From positions 1 to 64,000 of the forward strand of contig CALYLX010000081.1 in assembly GCA_944990035.1 (NCBI GenBank): a stretch of DNA of 64,000 bases, read 5' to 3'. This document shows positions 26,965 to 38,317 of this stretch, one piece after another (the stretch's first letter is position 1; the number at the start of each line of letters is the position of its first letter). Source of the stretch: Clitopilus passeckerianus (taxonomy: Eukaryota > Basidiomycota > Agaricomycetes > Agaricales > Entolomataceae). The position numbers and the translations under genes are program-made. The notes beneath the pieces were generated by a model that saw nothing but the letters and a program-made list of their open reading frames with translations, had not been told where the DNA came from and searched no databases.

Positions 26965-27698
26965 ATGAAGAACAAGAACAAGCAGACGAAATTTCCGGTC
27001 GTATGTCTCCTGCAGGTGTCAATCTCTCTCACACGGACTAATCGGCGGATGCTTGTCATTGCAGGCACGGATAAAGAAGATTATGCAGAAGGATGAGGAA
27101 GTTGGAAAGGTTGCTCAAGCTACTCCAGTAGTAATTTGTATGTGACCACATCAATATACGATTTCATAGAGGCTGATGTTGGGTTTTTTCATCTCATTGT
27201 AGCAAAAGCTCTTGAGCTTTTCCTCGGTATGATTATCGACGAGTCAAGAAAGGTCACAGTGGACCGAGGGTCCAAGAAGATCGAAGCATATCATCTGTAC
27301 GTTCTTCTGCCTCATCTCTGGCACCAGCACTCATGTATGCATTTCACAGGAAACATGCAGTCAACACAACAGAAATGCTTGACTTCCTCAAAGAAATCGT
27401 AGAAGCTGTACCAGATCCATCTGCTGGTGGCACAATCGACCTAGAAGCTGAAGCAGCTGAAAACAAGAAGAAGAGAGGAAAGAGCAAGAAAGTGGCGGAA
27501 GCAGGAGACGAGCCACCAAAGAAACGCACCAGAAAGAAGAAGACCGAAGCTCCAGAGGAGGCTGCTGCTGAGCAGGAGAGGTCGGATGCGGATGACCCAA
27601 TGGACGATGGCCGGGATGGATGGCGGAGTCGAGCTGTTGACAGGCAGTATCGACCGTCAAGTCCTGGTAGTGACGATGAGCCCTATTACCCGCACTGA
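26965..27698 (+). CDS. BUR6: Negative cofactor 2 alpha (NC2-alpha, DRAP1/Bur6), histone-fold protein
   Basis: Nuclear transcription regulator; NC2-alpha pairs with NC2-beta through a histone fold and clamps TBP on promoter DNA. The four exons read FPVARIKKIMQKDEEVGKVA, then ATPVVISKALELFLGMII, then VDRGSKKIEAYHLKHAV, then NTTEMLDFLKEIVEAVPDP, the complete H2A-like fold of the family. The C-terminal tail is lysine-rich then acidic (KKRGKSKKVAEAGDEPPKKRTRKKK). Introns of 50-75 bp all restore frame (for example VVI/SKAL). It ends 97 bp before the stop of SLD5 on the opposite strand, so the two genes are convergent and may overlap in their 3' UTRs. Full length and intact. Confidence 0.92.
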
Positions 27699-27795
27699 CG
27701 ACACGAGATGTAAATTATGTACTATATTGCACTGTAATCCATGTATAAATGTGTTCTGACTCGATATGGCTGTTTGGAATGGGGAAAGCGGTTTG

Positions 27796-28830
27796 TCATA
27801 CAAGTTGAGCCTCTCCTCTTGCTACAAGGTGTTCTACGACGTGGTATGGTACGAGTGAGATATGGCCTTTGGCCATCTGTAAGGTGGTGCCACTGGCAGG
27901 AACGAGTTAGAACAGATATCTGATCAGAGGATATGAAAAAACGTACTCAGGAAGTCGCAAAGGTGGACAGTCCACCAATGCATGTACAAAGACAGGTTTG
28001 GTCTTGTCTGGGCCAGTGACTGGACGATTGCATTTAGAAAGGCCTCCCAACAGACATATGCAACTCACTCATAGTCGGGACGAACGGCATGTTGTCATCC
28101 AGATGAGCCTGCGTTTCTGGCAGACTCTGCAAGACACATTTGTACAAGTGATGGTCCAACAGTTTTGCATATCTATGAGGGATATCAGTCGTTTTGGTCG
28201 GTGTGGCGAATTTCTGGACATCACCTTAGAGCATGGTCCCGCTCGCCTGCCGTTAGCCGCGTTTGAATTTCGGCGTTTGTGGCAATATATCGCGCGTATT
28301 TATCTATCTGTCCATGCCAACCTGCGTATAATCGGACATGCTCTTTTGAAGAATTTTGGAATGGAGATTCACCTTGTACTGCCGTGTCCGTACGTATGAT
28401 CGAACGATAAACTTGACACGCTCCATTTCAGTTTGTGCAAGCATGATACGAATGTGTTCGTCTTCTGATGTAGATGCGTCTCCTCGAAGAAGTTGCACTG
28501 TTTGTGACTAGGAAAGGGAAAGTTAGGAAACATGCAATCTGCTGTGATTTTGACCCGCACCTGGCGCCGTATATGATCCAGTATAGACATCAAAAGGTCC
28601 TCCTGAGCAGGTAATAGGTCTGGCGCATTACGCTCGTTAATCCAGTGCCGTATTAGTTGCTGAAGGGGCGTCTCTTCCTCTGTTGGCAGGACAAATTCTG
28701 GCGGTGCAGCTCTGTTGGCGACAGGCCTGATATCGTCATCGTCCGGAGCATTGCGAGCACGGTCAACGAAGGAAGAGCCCCCGGTGGTGCCTCTAGTAGC
28801 TAGAAGGTCGTATTCCTCATCCCAGTCCAT
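27796..28830 (-). CDS. SLD5: DNA replication GINS complex subunit Sld5
   Basis: Part of the GINS tetramer which, with Cdc45 and Mcm2-7, forms the replicative helicase at nuclear forks. The N-terminus MDWDEEYDLLATRG starts at 28830. The helical A-domain follows: ETPLQQLIRHWINERNAPDL, LPAQEDLLMSILDHI, then after an intron MERVKFIVRSYVRTRQYK, DKYARYIATNAEIQ and HLYKCVLQSLPETQAHLD. The C-terminal beta domain reads KPVFVHALVDCPPLRLP, then LQMAKGHISLVPYHVVEHL and VARGEAQLV at the stop (27796). About six exons joined by eye; all conserved blocks of the family are present in order. Convergent with BUR6. Confidence 0.9.
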
Positions 28831-29148
28831 TGTGATGGCTAATCGTATCCAGGAGAAACTTCAATTGAACCGCGCTTTGGCCTGCCCTCAACCAGATCAC
28901 GAGACACGGATCGCGTCGTTTTTCAGTTCTGCTGGTTGCGGCTGAGGATAATGAACTTTACTTTCGAATCCCGGCTCAAAGGCAACCTTCTGGAACAGAG
29001 AATTGCCCTAATTTGCCATATTACTTGCGTGAATCGATCGTCGCAAGGCCAAGGCTCTCACAGGTGGAACTGCCATTCACAACGTTCATAACACAATCCT
29101 TTATTTCATTACAACGTCAGGTTGGCCAGCGCCGGCACGGCATATTAG
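28831..29148. other. Intergenic: SLD5 promoter and 3' flank of the DUF1399 gene
   Basis: About 320 bp with no gene. Both neighbours are on the minus strand. Confidence 0.5.
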
Positions 29149-31392
29149 CTACCCATTGTTCATAGCTCCTCCGGCAATCCCAGCACATGGTGCACTCTCA
29201 GGAACGTAAAACCAGGCAGGGATTTCCGGGACGAAAGGAAGTTCAGTGTGATCAGGCTTGCCGTTCGAAGACTCTAGCTTCTGCGTCTGTGTGTTCCATT
29301 GCTTCATTCGAGCCTCCCTTCTTGCCAAGTTTTCCGAGTTCCTAGCCGGGTTGGTGACCACGTTGTGTTCGCTGGGATGGGTTGCTAGAAGGGCAGACGG
29401 ATCCTCACCCTCGGATGAGGTTTCGGGAACAAGGTATGGTGATAACTGGTTCCTCTTGCTAGGGATGAGCTTGCCGATATCCTGTGAAAACCATCTGGAA
29501 GGAGCTGGGCATCCACAGCTCGTAAATTGAACGTGGAATCGGCTTTGCCAAGCCTTCGAGGTATTTTCGAACGCGTTTGCTAGGGCCTCTTCCTCGATTG
29601 TGTCCTCGCTTTGGCGTGCGTGTCAGTCAATTTAGCCTCAAGAAACAAATTCTAGGCTTACTGATCAAGAGATCGGCCGAGGTATTGCTGACAATCATCA
29701 TGATATCTGGTCCCCAATAGTTGATGCGTATGCCACGCAAGGTCCACATCGAGCGTTGGGACATAGATGGTCGACTTGTTTGCGGCAGCGAGATCCAGGA
29801 ACCTGTATGGGCGGGGGAATCATCGGTCTGAATTCTACTAAGCTCTATGAGATACTCACGCGTGATAACGGACAACGATGATGTCGAGCGCCATTTCGCA
29901 CTCGGGCTGGTCGAAATATCCAGGGGTAGTCCATTGAAGATCATGCATTTTGCTGATGAATGCACTCTGTCGGACAGTCTGGATGCGGGGGCATGAGCTT
30001 GCAGATCAAGTAATGGTTATTGTAACCTACTGCTCCTCTCAGGTCAACCGAGAAATTGTACCCTGTAGAATAACAAGAGATTACTTCGTTCCAACTTGAG
30101 GAGATACTCAGTCTCGTCGGCCTAATTTAATGAAAGCCGACTTACAAGGTCTTTGGAAGGCCGTTGACGTTGACTTTCTGGTTCAGGAAAACCTGAATTT
30201 GCTCTAAGGAGAAGTTACAGTATTCAAGGAATTTCAGGATCAAATCTTGAGTCGCAGGATTAGGAGCGCTACTCTTGAGATTGCATCGTAGTTCGTTTGT
30301 GATGGCCGCGAGACGTCTGGAGTCGGTGATACGGTTGAGACAAGTGAGATCGTCGCGGCACAAGTACTCAGCCAGCTTGCGTGCCCCAAGAGTCGAATGG
30401 CTGATCTTTAGTCGGCAATCCTCGATTGGGCACTGGAAAGAGAAACGCCTCTGTAGAAAACCGGAGCCTTCGTGGTTCATCATAGCTGCCAGATCTAAAT
30501 CAGGCTCGACACTTGGGAATATATATAGGGCTCTACTCACAGACAGAAGATATTGTTTGACAACGAGGGCACTGAACCTCTTTGAATAAACTATGTCGTG
30601 CATCCTCGAAGACATCGAAAGGTCGCTTGGTGCTCTTGGCCCATGTCTCCAAGCGGATGTATGAAGGAGGTTTGGTGACAATAGAAGAAAGCGTCTGAGC
30701 CTGTCATGAATTGTCATTGATATGGTGGGGCAATCAAGCGTTATTCCAATACTGACCAAAGATGTTGCGAGTGTCTTTCCTATCTTCGAGAGGTTCCGAA
30801 GTGCTGGGACTCTGGAACAGTCTTCCGCGTATTTCCTGCAGACAATGAAGGTTCAGTGTATGTATAACCGCAAATGCAAGCATATTCTAACTGACCTCGG
30901 ATTGAGTAAATATGTATGCCAGATCTAGGCACAATGGGTCAGCAGATGTAGAAAGAAGCGCCTCAAGTCTCCCAGTTTACCATCAATACGTCCATTGGTG
31001 GTATGACGTCGTGCAGTGGAAGGTCCAGGTCCTCATCGGTCAAGTTCTGGCACCATACATAGAATCTGTGACGATTAATATCGATTTGAGACGGCCACTA
31101 TTCAACCATACCTATCGACGGCAAACGCGACAAGCCAGGACCATCGCATGTCCTTGTCCTCAGGGAAAGGATCGGTGAGGGGATGCCCTTCGTTATCCCA
31201 TTCTTCAATCGTTTTCCGTAATTGAACGAATTGGTTGAGGAGGCTGAGGTGAGCCTTTATGTGGGCTCTGCCTATCAGAGCCATCGTGGCCTTCCCCCCA
31301 ATATCGAAAGAGTTAGGCATGTTACGACGCCGTAAGGCTGCTGCTCTTTTATTGAAGGGAACCGCTATTGGCCTGGTAGTATACCATTGCAT
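29149..31392 (-). CDS. Glycine-rich-domain-containing-like protein (DUF1399/GRDP)
   Basis: Product of unknown biochemical role. From the putative start at 31392 the exons read IGRAHIKAHLSLLNQFVQL, then EDKDMRWSWLVAFAVDR and FYVWCQNLTDE, then VIPPMDVLMIWHTYLLNP. A middle helical region has a Cys/His cluster (FQCPIEDCRL...). The second half reads PTLDVDLAWHTHQLLGTRYH, then FHVQFTSCGCPAPSRW, and the tail ends PEIPAWFYVPESAPCAGIAGG. The paired motifs PxxDVxxxWHxxxL and PTLDVDLAWHTHQL, followed by CGCP, define the DUF1399 family. Roughly ten short introns are inferred, so internal borders are approximate. In plants members relate to stress responses; nothing in this locus points to a role here. 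Confidence 0.82.
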
Positions 31393-32400
31393 CTTCAGCG
31401 AGAGGATAACTCGATCACAAACGATTGTATTGCTATAGCAGAGTTATCCGATAGGTAGTAGAAACCTAGCGGGCATCGGAATCATGGCCGCCAATGGGAC
31501 CGCTCCCTTTATGAGACGATCACGATTAGGAGCTAATAGGTGTGAATAGGTGTGAAGCCGGATGCGAAGCCGGTTTCGTTGTGTGGACCGTACACCACCT
31601 ATATTACAGTAGAGCGTTTCAACGAATTCCTGACGAATTACTTTGACAGCCGACGAGCCAATAGGAGCACCAGAATACAGCACTTCTTGGAGGTGAGAGG
31701 CAGGATCTCATCAGAGTTCTTAAAATCCGTCGGAACAGTACGTGAAATCATCAGCCCCACTGGCCTTGACACAGAGTGCACAGCCCACCCTGACTACCCT
31801 CTACTATGCTCAAGCGCGGACGATGGACGAGATGGAAGTGAGGTCGGGGTTAATCCCCTTGTTTTTGATAGCATGGCCTAGAGGGCGTCAGATCTAGCTT
31901 CCCAAATGACGGGACTTGCGTCAATCGGAAAAGGTGAATTCACTGGCGGGCCTGTGTTTCTCGCTAGTATAACGCTGAATAAAACCGGGTCAACCGAGTT
32001 CATATCGACATAGGCATGCTAAATAAACAAATTAAGGGACTAGGTAAGTGACCGATTTGGATTAGAGTATGCGTCCTGGTATAGATATTGTAGTTATTAC
32101 GAGGACCGTCTGAAGAAGAGAAAATGAATTTGCGCATCAAGTCTTATGAAGCGTAGAGATTCGAACTCTTTAGTAATCGGTAGCAAAACAGTGATTTCGG
32201 TGAGAATCTTCGGCAAGTTTCCAATGCTCTCGTTGATGTTCAGGGGAGCACTAGAAGTCGTATTGAGTGCCGGTAGTGAAATAAGCTCGACCGATCCGGT
32301 ACTCATATTGGGCCATTCCGCATCTAGCATATGTGGAAATTACGGGTCAGACTATACCACTGGTGATGCGTAGAAATCTGAAACCCCACCTGCTACAGGT
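31393..32400. other. Intergenic, nothing recognised
   Basis: Upstream of the DUF1399 gene and downstream of a broken MYND gene. An open plus-strand frame at 31552-31881 and a minus one at 32097-32330 have protein-like composition but no known motif and no supporting exons. Confidence 0.45.
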
Positions 32401-33328
32401 TTAAAAACCATTTCCCTTGGCGCTGCACCTGACCAAACCGCAGATACATTTCTGAGTTCTGGCCTTCATGGCTTCAAGACCCTTTTTATGGGCGACTTTG
32501 CCGGCCAGCAGTAGATTCGCAACGTTTTTGGCGGTCTTGCTTAGATCTTCGTCGGTGGACCCCTCTCCCCATTTAACGAGCCACGGAAGCAGGGGCGTGT
32601 AGACGTGTGGCGGGACATATTCCTGGCGTTTCAAAAACACGTTACCCATCGAGAGAATCTGGAGGAGGACGGTCAAGGCCCTTTTAATGTGCCCTATGAA
32701 GTAGAGAGCAGACCGGCCCTTTGGCGGATTGTAGTGGTGGCGGTCCCACAGGGTGCGACGTCGGCGACCCGTTCCACTAGAGTCAGTTTAAGTTGGTGTT
32801 TATTGGCAGCAATGGGTTTCTTGGATTCCAAGTACTTGATGAAGTAAGATAAGGAGTGAGTTTCATATAGCATGACGAAGTATATGTTATTTAGCTTGAG
32901 CTCCAGCTGGATGTCGGGAGCCAGCTTAGGATCAATGGCGACGTTGAGGAAGCGATCGACAGTTTCGACGACATGTTGTGCGGTGAAGAGCTGTAAGACA
33001 CTTTGACACTCGTAGTAAGAGAAGCCTGTTAAATCTGGTTCGTCGATATGATCAAGCTGGTGAGAGGGCGGACAGCCGGCCGTTGGATTAATGGGTAGGA
33101 TCCTATGATAGTTTGACGAATGGTGGACGCACGATAAGTGTGATGTTATTCCACCTCTCTACCTCGTTACGCGGACGCTCGTAGTTTGGACACGGCTTTA
33201 AGGATTCATGGCTGTTGAAACCTAAATGTTATAGCATCGAAGTCTGAATCCTGAGATACCTGCAAATCGAGTGAGAACGTACCAAGGACGCACAGCTCGT
33301 CGACAACAACTTGAATGTTGGGATTCAT
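32401..33328 (-). pseudogene. MYND-family gene, frameshifted and lacking its zinc finger (copy A)
   Basis: Paralogue of the two genes that follow. From an ATG at 33328 the exons read MNPNIQVVVDELCVL and GFNSHESLKPCPNYERP, then DHIDEPDLTGFSYYECQ, DIQLELKLNNIYFVMLYE and LVERVADVAP. The paralogue continues LWDSYIQNPP. The matching LWDRHHYNPPKG is one base out of frame here, as if a C were missing from a CCC run near 32750. The frame then resumes to LTVLLQILSMGNVFLKRQ and ends KCICGLVRCSAKGNGF with no MYND finger. The intact copies at this point have LKACARCQTIQY and the Cys/His ladder. The copy is therefore both frameshifted and truncated; an assembly slip could explain the first defect but not the second. 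Confidence 0.6.
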
Positions 33329-33781
33329 GGCGGTGGAACTCTTTACAGAGATCTTGCTCGAGTTTGTGGTCGCTTCTGAGGTCAAGCCTCGAGGCCTCTA
33401 GGCGGTTACGCGTTACGCGCCTGCACTTTCTCGGCTCACGGTACAGTAGTAATCACCAGCTCTCATCATATCAATCTGGAAGCTTGTCTCGATCAGCTTC
33501 ATTCATTGCTTCAACCTTTGTTCATCGCGTAACACGCTAATGTGGCTACTCCATCTCCATCCTAGAGTCGCCACTGATCCATCGGACTGTGGTCTACTGG
33601 TGTTATACAATTACAGAGATAACTAAAATAACAAAATCACGGAACAGGCTGAGGAGCAACATTAATGAGTCCCGTAGGCACTTTGTATAGGCTAGTGACA
33701 TGATGGATATCCAACCTCTCAGTTTTGTCAATCAACCGAGAAGGTACCACGACCTTGCCAGAAATATGATTAGCGACACCT

Positions 33782-34949
33782 TTAGTATCTGGTCTCATGG
33801 CAATAGTATTTGTGACCAAAGTCAAGGCTTTTCCAGTGTTCCTTCTGATGAGCGGAGCAGCACTGGATCGGAATGTTAGGAGCCTCGTATGATCTAGTTA
33901 ACCTCGGTCACTCACATATTGTATTGTCTGGCATCTGAGGCGAGAGAGAGTCAGTTGTGGAGTAAAAAATGAGAAGACCTCCTAACCTCGCGCACGCCTT
34001 CAAATCCTTCTGTTTCTTACAGGTAGGAAGACCGCAGGTATCCCACCCTTGCAGCTTCTTTCGGACACCTCTCGCTGCCTTTTTTAATTCTTTCCCTCCT
34101 GAGAAGATTATTATAGCGTTGATAGCGGTTTGTCCCAGATCCTCGCTGGGATACCTTTTGAACCATTCACGACACCATTTGATGACTTCGGTTCGAAGCG
34201 CAGTTGGGAAGATCTCTTCCCGGTTCTTATCATGCATGAAAGCAATATACAAGATCCGAAGCGTTTTGATCACTCCAGAAGCCGTAGCCTTGGGTTGCTG
34301 TGGAACCCTATCCCTTGGTGGATTCTGAATGTAGCTATCCCAGAGAGGTGCAACGTCCAGAAATCTTTCTGCGATGACTCTGGTCAAATCCCGGTTGCTT
34401 CTGGCCAGAGGCGCTCGAGACCGAAGAAATTTCGCAAAGTATGGGATATGCTCAACCCCTTGTAGCATAGTCAGATAAGCATTGTTCAAAGTGAGCTCTA
34501 TCTGGACCTCTAAGGAAGCTTCGGGAGAAGGAGGGGGATTCAAGAAAAAGTCAACGGTTATGGGCAGATAAATCGAGCAGAATTCGGAGTATATGGCATC
34601 TTGGGCAGCTTCCGAAATTCTGTCATTTAGTTCTTGCTAAATTCAGTAAATTAGATCGATGAGAATATTCGGAAACAAAGAGAGAGGGATTCTTACAAAG
34701 GCAAGGACGCAATTTAGCTTCGCTTGTTCAGTGGGCGGTACAGGCATGTTACAATGCGATGGGAAGCCTAAGCCATTGTTCAGTGTGCCTTTCACCCAGA
34801 GAAAGACTTTAGGTACCTAGATGACGAGCTATGACATCGGATGGTACCCCAGTGGCCCATTGATCCCTGAGTTCCGGCGGCATTGTGTCTAGAGCGGTCA
34901 TTTTTGCTATGGTTTCGAAGTCGAAGGACATGTAGGCTAAGCTATCCAT
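33782..34949 (-). CDS. MYND-type zinc-finger protein (copy B)
   Basis: Probable protein-interaction protein of the expanded basidiomycete MYND set, function unknown. Exons from MDSLAYMSFDFETIAKMT join NMPVPPTEQAKLNCVLAF, then QELNDRISEAAQDAIYSEF and SIYLPITVDFFLNPP. A long exon follows (TLNNAYLTMLQGVEHIPYF ... FPTALRTEVIKWCREWFK ... KLQGWDTCGLPTCKKQ). Two small C-terminal exons complete the finger: CQTIQY and CSAHQKEHWKSLDFGHKYYC. The MYND Cys/Cys...Cys...His...Cys ladder is therefore spread over three exons, with introns inside it at the same places as in copy C. The start is uncertain, since an in-frame ATG lies upstream at 35066. It stands head-to-head with copy C. Confidence 0.75.
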
Positions 34950-35264
34950 TGTCCGTGAGGCACTCGTACAGACAGGTATCAGCCAAAGTTGAATTGGAAG
35001 GTCGAGTTTGCTCCTGAGTATGTGCTGGTAAGAGTGAGCTGTTGTGCCATTCCGATTGTGGGCCACGATGTTCGGTCGCTCGGAGTATGATCACAATTCA
35101 CAGGCTTTATCGCTCTGCCGCGAGGCCTGCCCTAACTTACGATCACACTCAGACGCGACCTTGACGTGCCTCGCTCTTTAAATTTCTTTACTATCGATCC
35201 CTCGCTCGTTTGCACAGCAACTGTCATTACTTTTCACCTTAAACGCATCTCGTGGAACTAGAAC

Positions 35265-36396
35265 ATGCCTCGATTTGAATTGGGAACCGCTCGAGCAATA
35301 GCCGTCGTGCTTGGTGAGCTTGAGCACTGGAGGCATATCGTAGAAACACCATGGCATTAAGCGATTCTGATTTTTAGAGCTGAAAGCTGTTCCAGGCCAG
35401 CCAAAGTCTCTTCTGCCAACGGATGAACTGGACAGGTTAGCCCAATTGTCAAAAATAGTACGCTAGTCGACTAGTCAACCCGCAAACTCGCGCATTTTGA
35501 CTAACGAATCGGGCACTAGCTCAAGAACGTCAACACGCCGTACTCGAGAGGGCTTGTCATGGCAAACTTCTGTGCTTTATATCTTCCCGCTGTGGTCTCC
35601 AAAGCTCTCGTTCCATCTACACTTCTCCCGTCAACGAAGATACCTCTCACAGTCCAAGGGGAGCTGTTGCTGCACAATGCCTACTCGGAAATGCTCGCCT
35701 GTCTCGCCACTACTCCGCACTTTGCCAGATATCTGCGGTCACAGAAGTTTACTGCTTACTGCCCAAAAATACTCATTACGACGCTCGCCTGGCGGTTGAA
35801 TACTGCAGCTCGTGAATGGGACAAGCACCTCAGATACCGCCCCGATCACTGGTCCTCAACGTATCTAGAAGATGGGCCTCTTGTGACAATTCTGAAACTC
35901 TTGTTTCATCTCATTATTTCGGTCACGGACAAAAAGTTGCAGGAAGATATTGTGCCTACCTCTTTACGAAATAAACTACTGCCTTGGGTTTCGAAGTGGG
36001 CCAATCAATATCCTACCAGTGTACCTCTGGGAGACTACGCTTCAAGGTTTCGCAAGATTTTCGCGAGTGTTGGGATGACCGCCAAGGACCTCAAGACGTT
36101 CAAATCTCAGCTCAAAGGTTTCAAAGGCTGGGACACCTGCGCTTTGTGGAGCTGCAAGGAATCCAATGTCGAGCTCAAAGACCTTAAGGCTTGTTCCAGG
36201 TAAGAATAATGATGCTTTTTTTGGCTCCCTGAGCTTATTTTACATTCAGATGCCAAACCGTCAGATACGTGAGTAGAAAGATCACGGATTAAAGGCTCTC
36301 ATTGACAATTATCATGATTAAGTGCTCGAGCGAGCATCAGAAGGAAGATTGGAAAACCTCACATAAGTTTTACTGTTTTGAGACCGACGATTACTA
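35265..36396 (+). CDS. MYND-type zinc-finger protein (copy C)
   Basis: Intact paralogue of copies A and B, transcribed away from B. Exons: MPRFELGTARAIAVVL, then ELKAVPGQPKSLLPTDELDR to LAQLSKI, then LKNVNTPYSRGLVMANF and a long exon with VQGELLLHNAYSEMLACLA and LRNKLLPWVSKWANQYP. That exon ends FKGWDTCALWSCKESN and LKDLKACSR. Two small exons follow: CQTVRY and CSSEHQKEDWKTSHKFYC. The finger has the expected Cys and His spacing and lies at the extreme C-terminus (FETDDY stop). The intron positions within the finger match copy B, supporting local duplication. The N-terminal helical region has no recognised enzymatic domain. Confidence 0.78.
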
Positions 36397-36650
36397 GGAA
36401 GACGTCTTCTAGACTTCCCGAATAAACGCTATAGACTACCGTAACGTTGTACATTTAGACTATTCGATCAGTTCATTGCAAGAATAATCTAGCTGAAGCT
36501 TGCGATGCACTTGAACCAATTCTGGGGATTGACCCCATCCGGTTAAAACGGGCCGACCAATCAGCCACTTTCAACTGTCATCATGATCATCGAGGTACTC
36601 CTGAGCTTTGGGATCCCTTGGTTGGAGCTGCATCTGACAGTGACTATACA

Positions 36651-37968
36651 ATGTCGCTCCTAGTCCTCTCAGCTGCGGATGTCGAGGCCGTGACACAGAC
36701 TTTTACCCCAAAAGAGCTTCAAACACTCATGGCACAAGTCTTCTACTGCCTTTCGGAGCCATCGTCAGGCCAGGAGACAAGTATACACACTCCTCACAGG
36801 ACGAAGATTCCCATGCCGGACCATACAGCTCTCTTCATGCCTGCTCGTGTGGATAAATCCTTCTTCGCCGGAACTAGCTTGAAAGTCGTCTGTGTCCCAT
36901 CCAGGAGCGACGATACACGAGGTCTACCTGCTTCCACAATCGTCATGAATGAGGAAACAGGAAGTGTCAAGGCATTGGTAAATGCTCGGAGCTTGACTGC
37001 CCTTCGTAATGCTGCTGGTTCGTGTTCTAAGATCCTTCCATGAACCTTGTTGTAGTTGCTGATGCCTTGACTGTGCAGGGTCTTTACTTTCCTCTAATAT
37101 CGTTGGTCTGCATGAACCCAAATCCCTTGTCGCATTTGGCGCTGGGAAGCAGATCGAAGCACACCTGGATCTTCATTTACGCTATTACCCCTCCGTCACT
37201 TCCTGTACAATTGTGAACCGAAGCCTGAATGCTAGAGTTACCCACTTGAACGCTCGGCTCTCACCCCGTTTTCCACATGTAACATTTACCTACATCGCAA
37301 GTTCCGAGATGTCGAACGGGACATCATCTGACGCCACTCCAAGCCTCCAAGATCAACTAAAGTCTGTCGTACAATCAGCCCAGCTCATCATCTGTGCGAC
37401 GTCCTCTACAGCCCCTTTATTCCCGTCTTCTTGGGTGAGGAATGGGACGCATGTGATCCTCATTGGAAGCTATACACCGCACATGCTCGAGGTCGACCGA
37501 CAGCTTGTCCAGAGAGCAATCAGATCGGGGTGGAAGAAAGACTGGGCCGAGCGATCTACCAGTACAGGAGCAGATTTGATCAAGGCCTATACCGCAAACT
37601 CGTCGTCTGACCATACAAATATCGCACCCGGTCCGTCTCCACATATCCCCCAGATCCTGATCGTTGACTCGAGGGAGGCATGTGCTATCGAGGCGGGAGA
37701 ATTGATAGATGCAGGGATTGCCGACGACGCTGAACAGGTTGCGGAGATAGGAGAACTGGTGTATTTGAATGGGTTAGGTGGTATTGAATTGAAAGTTGAC
37801 GAACGTGCAAATGTCGACGCTGGACGGGACTTGGATGGTTTTGATGGCTCGATAACAATGTTCAAATCCGTAGGAGTCGGGTTACAGGATGTTGCTATCG
37901 CGTGTGCTGTGGTCCAAAAAGCGGAACAGATGGGGATAGGCGTTAATATTCAGGATTATGACACTTGA
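36651..37968 (+). CDS. Ornithine cyclodeaminase / mu-crystallin family protein
   Basis: NAD(P)-dependent enzyme of the OCD/mu-crystallin family; family members convert ornithine to proline or reduce cyclic ketimines. Two exons (36651-37017 and 37079-37968). Motifs: VLSAADVEAV at the start, HRTKIPMPDHTALFMPAR (substrate-binding Arg/Lys region), VVCVPSRSDDTRGLPASTIV, then VNARSLTALRNAAGSLLSS. The Rossmann glycine loop reads SLVAFGAGKQIEAHLDLHL, with NRSLNARVTHL after it. LIICATSSTAPLF, GTHVILIGSYTPHMLEVD and the C-terminal TMFKSVGVGLQDVAIA are family hallmarks. The protein looks complete at about 418 residues. The substrate cannot be read from sequence; no proline or ornithine genes adjoin. Confidence 0.88.
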
Positions 37969-38317
37969 CATCTGGCGAGGGCCAGGAATAATGAATTTGA
38001 GTTGGAATAAAATACTGATACAAGAGCCTCTGGGCGACTGAGTGTTGTACAATGGAATATAAAGGCTAGTAATGTACCTGCCAGGGAAAATAACAAACAG
38101 AAAAAGATGAGAAACAGCTACACGAGCCATGGAACGAGCATTTTCGTCACATAAGACGTATGCAACAGTTTTGAGACAGTAGAAAAGTGAAGATGGAAGA
38201 AAGAGAAATTCAGGGTCGGTTATTAATGAGAGCCGTCCGCTGACCCTATTGCGTCCATTGAACAAAGGAGAAAGAAGTAGAAGTCGTGATGAGAGGAAGA
38301 AAACACTTCTCGCGCAA
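37969..38317. other. Short convergent intergenic region
   Basis: Between the stop of the cyclodeaminase gene and the stop of the minus-strand disordered-protein gene. AT-rich; no further gene. Confidence 0.5.

Noticed and set aside
31552..31881. 109-codon plus-strand frame upstream of the DUF1399 gene
   Set aside because: No family features and no exons to extend it; probably chance.
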